Assembly: GCF_037042905.1 (NCBI RefSeq)
Contig: NC_087254.1
Location: forward strand, 19,276,603 to 19,340,602
Length of the DNA: 64,000 bases
Direction: 5' to 3'
Origin: Lytechinus pictus
Taxonomy: Eukaryota > Echinodermata > Echinoidea > Temnopleuroida > Toxopneustidae
Below, one piece after another: positions 58,953 through 64,000 of the stretch (the stretch's first letter is position 1; the number at the start of each line of letters is the position of its first letter). The position numbers were made by a program, and so were the translations under genes. The notes beneath the pieces are model-generated. The model saw only the letters and a program-made list of their open reading frames with translations. It made no database searches and had not been told where the DNA came from.

Positions 58953-61900
58953 GTGAGTAATGGTATTGTGCAATGTCATGTCAAGATGATTCCATTCAAT
59001 TCAATATATTTCCAAAGGTTAAGCATACAATATAATCGGATGTGAAAACTCAGTAAGCAAAGCTTGCAACGAGTGCACCGTAGAAATGTAAAGTGAATAA
59101 TATTGAAGATTTAAACAAAAAATACTTTCATACAAAAGTGCAGTACATATAAGAAAGGAAAAAAACAGACAACAAATAAAAAAACGGGACAACTCAAACA
59201 TAGTATGGCAAATGAAACAGTCCATAATTAATAAATTGATGTTTTAATTAATCTCGTGATATTGGTATGACTCCTAATTCATAAGGAACATCAACCTAAC
59301 CGATCCTTTAAATGATTTATACTTGATCTTTGTCATCTTTGTCATTTTCCATTTTCATGTGTTTTATAGCTAAATGCCTCAAGTTTTTTGACATCGGTTT
59401 ATCTATATTTTAAACATTTTTTTTTCAATACGGTTAAAAAAAACATGCTATCAGCCGACAAGGTTATTTCTCAGCAAGTCCGTAATAATCAGAGTTATAA
59501 AATATATAAATTTAAAACAAAAAAAACAAATTCATAAATTTTTAATAAATTCATTACACGCACATACATAAGCACATACACACTCACGCAAAACATACAC
59601 ACACAAAATACAGCATCTCAATGTGCTTAAATCACCATGGGAAATACGTTTGATATGCCTCTGATAAAAGAGGACAGATTTACTTTATTCTGAATCTGTT
59701 GAGGAAGTTCATTAAAAATCTGCGATGCGTTATAAAAAGTGCTTGATTTCAAAATGTTTGTATTTAGTTTATCTAAAACTAAGGTCTTTCTACATGTATA
59801 TGTCTTAATGAGTATGAACTAGTTTCTGTACATAACCTGGAGCATATAAGATCAGGTGCTAGATGATTTAACAGTTTGAACATGAGAGTTACTACATCCT
59901 TCTAATATTTAGAACGCTCCTAGTCACTCGCGAGAAACCGGTTTTAAATATGAGAAGGATGCATCGGATCCCCCCATTGGCACTCAGACCAGAACAGGTA
60001 ATGTGTTTCGCTTTGTTGCTGGAGGACCGTCTAGCTCAACAACGTCAGAACGGGACACAACACGACCGTCTGCCCTGAACTCGGACCGGCCGCAAACCAT
60101 CGGCACCCGACCATCAACCATCGGAGCCCGACCACCAACCATCGGCACCCGACCACCAACCATCGGCACCCGACCACCAACTATCGGAACCCGATCATCA
60201 CCCAGCGCCTTCCGACTACAGTCAAATATTCCTGAAATGGGTCATCAGTATAAAGGTGTGAAAGTTTTCTTTTTTACATTAACTTTTATCTTATAATTGG
60301 ATTGTAACATGTGGTAAATTTTAAAGTAAAATTAGCCCCTTATTAAATCATATCCTAAATTGTGAATATCACAACGGTTCACAAAAGAGAAAACATTATA
60401 TAATAGGTCTATAAAAAAAAAGAATAGTACAACGTCAGGGTCGCGTTTCATGAAGATTCGTTATAATAACAAACGCACAATTTATATAACAAGTTTATGT
60501 TAGCCAATCAGATTGAGGGATTTTTGGTAGCATTTAAATGTTATTGCAAATTTGTTATTTTAAAAGGTTTTACCGTATCCGATTCTTGTCTTTTCTTCAA
60601 ATCATATCTAGGGGGGAAATAGCTAATGCAATATAGGGCCTATATTCTCTAAGAAGAAATTGAAAGTTGCAAATTTTCAATCATTCTGTTTTCTATTTGT
60701 GTTGATAAAAGACATATGATAAAACAAAGGAATGATGAAAATATAGACATAGAAGGTGAATTGCTGGACAGGAAACAAAGAACACTGAAGTCTTCTCGAC
60801 TTTCTTTTAAGGGGACAAGTATAACATTTACCTATTAATTCTTCACATGGCCTTTATTTTCATGATCATCTATAAAAAGCCCCAGGATCCCCTCATTAGA
60901 AAATGAGATTCTTTGAACAATATAATGGGTTATGGACTTCCTAAATAAAATGGTCAAAATTCAAAAAAAAAATATTTTGGTCAGAAGTTTGTTACATTAT
61001 AGTTATCAATGAAATTAAGTAACATCATCAGTCCCTGTGCACATTATCAACGAACAGTTAAACACATTTCGCCGTTTGGTTGCCTTTCTCTCAAACCCAT
61101 TTCCTTTACAGACCCGGCTACGTTTAAACATGGATTTTGGAGTACTTCCTTCTTTAAGGGAAGGAAGGTGACAGTGACCCTGATGACATCCTCTGAGCCT
61201 TTCATCATAGAGGGGTTGAGGATAAAGCTGAAAGCGTTACAGAGTAGTCGTCCCAACCTCATTGAAGCCGTTAAGGTCTACCAGCTACCGTACAGTGGGC
61301 TAGAACACCACACCTTCAAGGAGGATGTTGATATCATGGTACTCTGTCATTCAATCGAAAACAGGAGATTTTCCATCACCAACGTGACTGACTCCCTCTA
61401 CGACGAGTTCCTCGAATACAGCAATGAGAAAATTGGTATGTGAAATGGATAAGAAGAATGCTGGTGTCGAGCAATAGGACTACAGATTTGTTTTAAAGTG
61501 ATTTGTGAGGTTTACATAAAAATAATTGTATTAGTTTCAAATTAGTCGTAAACTATCTCTTGGAAAAAAAAGTTATCAGAGCCATAATATAAAGAGAATA
61601 ACATTGTAACTAACACGTATGGACTTTAAAAAATCCACAACATAATGCGTGTACTTTCATTGAGAACGAATATTTTCTATGCAATCATTATTTGAAAACG
61701 AGTTATTGTTGCATGGCCTGTAAATCATAAATTTTTGCAGCACAACTTGTAGCTATTTCATGTAGACTAATGAAGGCAAAGTAAATATTGTTGCATGATT
61801 TTTTTTCTCGAATATCCACCAAAAAAAAGCATCTCTTTCTTATATTATGTTCTTATCAGGAAAAGATAGAATCGTTGTCATGGCTCACGACTTCGCACCA

Positions 61901-64000
61901 GAAGCGGAAGAGGTAAGGGCGGTTAAAATGACTTCTTTCCGTCATAGCCAATACTCCACCTTCGAAAACGCAGGTCTGGTCATGATTTGTGGAAGGATGG
62001 ATAAGAGAGAGCCTGAGATTAGAGATCAAGATTGGGACAGCTTTGTGAAGTTCTTGGAGAATGCCTCCAAGAAACCCCTTCCTTCCAAGTCTCCTGCAGG
62101 TGAGAAACAGGAAATCCCTGAAGAGTGCTTCTTCAACATTTTTGTCCAAAAAGTTGTCAGATAATTTCCTTGATTTTGATTGGCTGAGAAGCTCTGTGAG
62201 TGTGGTGACTGTTGGATAAAACAAGACGTAATGATAAAACATCCGACAAGGCTTTCTATGGAATGCTCCCTTGATTCTATCATTTTATATTTTTGGATGA
62301 TGGTTATCAGTGATGTACAGATGGGGTGCTATGGGGCGCTTGTCCCCCCCCCCCCCAGAAAAAAAAATCATGCCAAGAAAAAAGGAAAGAGAGAAGTGTA
62401 AAATATGACATAATTTTCTTAATATTGTGTCAAAACATATCACAAAATTGGAAATTTCACAAAAATTGACATTTTCCTTGCTCGCTTTGCTCGCTCGAAA
62501 ATTTTCAATAAATGTTGCCGGATCTTGCCCCCTCAATTTTTTTCTTTTTGCTCGTTACACCACTGATGATTGTATTCATGTGACACTCTTATTCTACCTG
62601 TAAAAGCATAAAAGGAGTGTCATATTAAACATGAGCTGTCGTGAAATTTACCTCAAGAGCACTTTGGCCTAGTAAACTGCAAAAGAATTTGTCATATACC
62701 CTTATCAGTTTCGTTCTGATCAGAAATAGTTGAAACTTTTTAATTATCAGGTAATTCATTAATATTGGAGAGTCCTCCCTGTTACATAAACTGATGATTG
62801 GTGGTAACCACGTGATTTACGTTTGATTACCATACAAAAAATCGTAAAACGCGACTGTCATATTCGGTGAAATCAATATCTCTGACAGTGCATTTTGCAG
62901 TACATAATCATGATAAGTATACACTTTCTTTCCACATTTCCGTTAACATCACATACAGCTCAAACATCAGTTCATAAAGATGTCGCCCCCAACACCAAAC
63001 AAACGTCTAAATTAGAGGAGCGAAAAATCAAGCCATGTACAGTCTCTTCAAGTCGCTCCGTTAGGATGCAAACGAGATCATCCAAGCCCGTCATCTATAT
63101 CTGTACATCCTATGGACTCCACAGTATCAAAGGACTCATTGAAATGGTTCAGAATTCGCTGAAACAACGTTACTCTTCTTGTGAGATCAAGGAGACGGAG
63201 CTGCCTTACAGTAGATTAGACGACTTTAAGTTTCCTTCAGAGGCAAGCAAAAGAGATGCCATGATTCTCTGCCATTCGGTGAATAACAGAGGTTTCTCCA
63301 TCACCGATGTTCCCAACTCACTCTACAACGTTTTTCTAAAGTACTGCAATGAGCTTTTTGGTAAGCAATAATTGCGAAACGTGGTGTTTTCTGTGCCCAC
63401 TTAAGGTAGAGGGAGATCACTTCGGTGTTCTTTCCAACAAAAACATGAAACCCATTTCTATGAAATCCAGGGGCCCGTTTCATAAAGGACTTGCAACTGT
63501 TGTAACTTTGACATTATGGCAACTACCATGGAAACCTTGATTCTGATTGGCTGCTGAGCCCTGTTACCATGGTAGTTACCATTATGTCAAAGTTACAACC
63601 GTTGCAAGTCCTTTATGAAACAGGCCCCAGTACCACACATCTTTGCTACCACCTTATATAAATAATCCCGCCCACCATCCCTAACAAATTAAAAAGGGAA
63701 AGTTGGGACAGGATTCTACTGAAACTTTAAAGCGCCAATTGACTTACCGAGATGGAGAGATATTTTTTTTTCTTGCCAAGTTGCCTTACTAGCCTTGTTA
63801 TTTTTACACGAAGAGATACGTTATTATCCCAAGTCAAAATATTATTCGTGGTGTGCCAACATAGCGAGATACTTTGTAGACATCTTGTCATGTCGACATC
63901 ATGGTGTGCCTAACGTTTTTTAAGTTGACTTGGTAGGATAGGATATCACGCCATGTCAACATATTGGCTTTCAGGTCGACGTGGCAATATACGTATCTCA
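58623..64000 (+). CDS. Gene 3: paralogue with at least two modules, 3' end outside the window
   Basis: The predicted exons are 58623-58952, 59913-60255, 61112-61435, 61860-62099 and 62959-63360, followed by a phase-1 donor whose partner exon is beyond the window. The visible coding part is 1,639 nt (546 residues). Intron 1 is phase 0, the others phase 1. The N-terminal 224 residues are hydrophilic with acidic, basic and Thr/Pro-rich repeat segments; module 1 is exons 3-4, and exon 5 is the first half of module 2. This is the same layout as gene 1 with a different, shorter linker. Ending after exon 4 at TAA 62162-62164 is an alternative. Function unknown. Confidence 0.72.
59913..60255 (+). CDS. 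Gene 3 exon 2 with TIGTRPP repeats
   Basis: Acceptor CTAATATTTAG, phase 0; donor AAAG|GTGTGA, phase 1. It encodes a 114-residue linker in which a 7-residue unit TIGTRPP occurs five times (60094-60198; 21-bp DNA repeat). This parallels the 24-residue repeats of gene 1 but is unrelated in sequence. Probably disordered. Confidence 0.65.
61112..61435 (+). CDS. Gene 3 exon 3: first half of module 1
   Basis: Acceptor TTTCCTTTACAG, donor ATTG|GTATGT, phase 1 at both ends. Strand KVTVTLMTSS, helix IEGLRIKLKALQ, AVKVYQLPYSGLE, strand DIMVLCHS, the ENRRFSITNV block and helix DSLYDEFLEYSNEKI. Invariant module residues are all present. Confidence 0.85.
61860..62099 (+). CDS. Gene 3 exon 4: second half of module 1
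   Basis: Acceptor TGTTCTTATCAG, phase 1. It encodes GKDRIVVMAHDF, a helix, QYSTFE, strand GLVMICGRM and helix DSFVKFLENASK. The predicted donor GCAG|GTGAGA at 62099/62100 keeps phase 1; without it the ORF runs 21 residues further to TAA at 62162-62164. Confidence 0.82.
62308..62565. mobile_element. hAT-like MITE in gene 3 intron 4
   Basis: Left end CAGTGATGTACAG, right end GTTACACCACTG. Flanks ATGGTTAT and ATGATTGT agree at 6 of 8, consistent with an aged hAT duplication. Poly-C at 62346-62357. Confidence 0.6.
62959..63360 (+). CDS. Gene 3 exon 5: linker plus first half of module 2
   Basis: Acceptor ACATCACATACAG, donor TTTG|GTAAGC, phase 1 at both ends. A basic, Ser/Thr-rich linker leads to strand VIYICTS, helix IKGLIEMVQNSL, LPYSRLDDFKFPSEA, strand DAMILCHS, the NNRGFSITDV block and helix NSLYNVFLKYCNEL. 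It is closest to the gene 2 half module (shared FKFPSEA/FRLPSEA and RRDA/KRDA). The matching second half should lie after 64000. Confidence 0.85.
63470..63629. mobile_element. MITE, GGGCCCGTTTCATAAAGG ends
   Basis: Two near-perfect arms (GTTTCATAAAGGACTTGCAAC and inverse) enclose a ~30-bp centre. It lies in the intron after gene 3 exon 5. This family is common in marine invertebrate genomes, from memory. Confidence 0.88.
63640..64000. other. Intron sequence at the window end
   Basis: No exon signature (no VxVHDF-type coding) appears before the window ends, so the next gene 3 exon is further on. Confidence 0.5.

Overview
The window is animal nuclear DNA. It is AT-rich, intron-bearing and packed with short inverted-repeat transposons, SINEs and microsatellites. 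Several dispersed repeats (TTAA-flanked MITEs, a tRNA-headed SINE with an 'atatagcgcttaata' tail, hairpin satellites of the GCGCGAAGCGC type, and the CCCGTTTCATAAAGG MITE) are ones I associate with marine deuterostomes, especially sea urchins. Echinoderm is my best guess; no single feature proves it.

Layout. 1-5.4 kb: minus-strand Ty3/Gypsy-like LTR retrotransposon, cut by the window start and broken by one in-frame TGA in reverse transcriptase. 5.4-23 kb: gene-poor DNA with a SINE, an inverted pair of ~980-bp hAT-like elements, a 2.2-kb element with minisatellite termini and a 10-bp target duplication, foldback elements and GC-hairpin satellite units. 23.2-34.7 kb: gene 1 (minus, 8 exons). 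38.2-44.1 kb: gene 2 (plus, 3 exons), divergent from gene 1. 44-58.5 kb: nested transposons, long TA, ATTG and TAG microsatellites, and a SINE with a 7SL-like head. 58.6 kb to beyond the window end: gene 3 (plus, at least 5 exons).

Main discovery. Genes 1, 2 and 3 are paralogues in a local cluster. They share a ~170-residue module always built from two exons. The first ends in a CHS-x-xNRxx-ITxV block; the second opens with a Gly-Lys junction and a V-x-V-x-x-HDF strand. Gene 1 has two modules, gene 2 one, gene 3 at least two. I do not recognise the module as a named family. Its hydrophobic pattern suggests a five-strand alpha/beta (Rossmann- or flavodoxin-like) fold. Upstream parts are hydrophilic, variable and repeat-rich: gene 1 carries 28 full copies of a 24-residue repeat. 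Nearly every intron is phase 1, so modules and linkers can be duplicated without breaking the frame.

Gene 2 is interrupted within its module by a 1,464-bp hAT-type element with a perfect 8-bp target duplication. A second hAT-type element sits 15 bp after its stop codon, again with a perfect 8-bp duplication. This looks like a rapidly evolving, transposon-bombarded, lineage-specific gene family. A role in recognition or immunity is only a hypothesis. All gene models rest on splice signals, reading frame and paralogue comparison; no transcripts or database searches were available.
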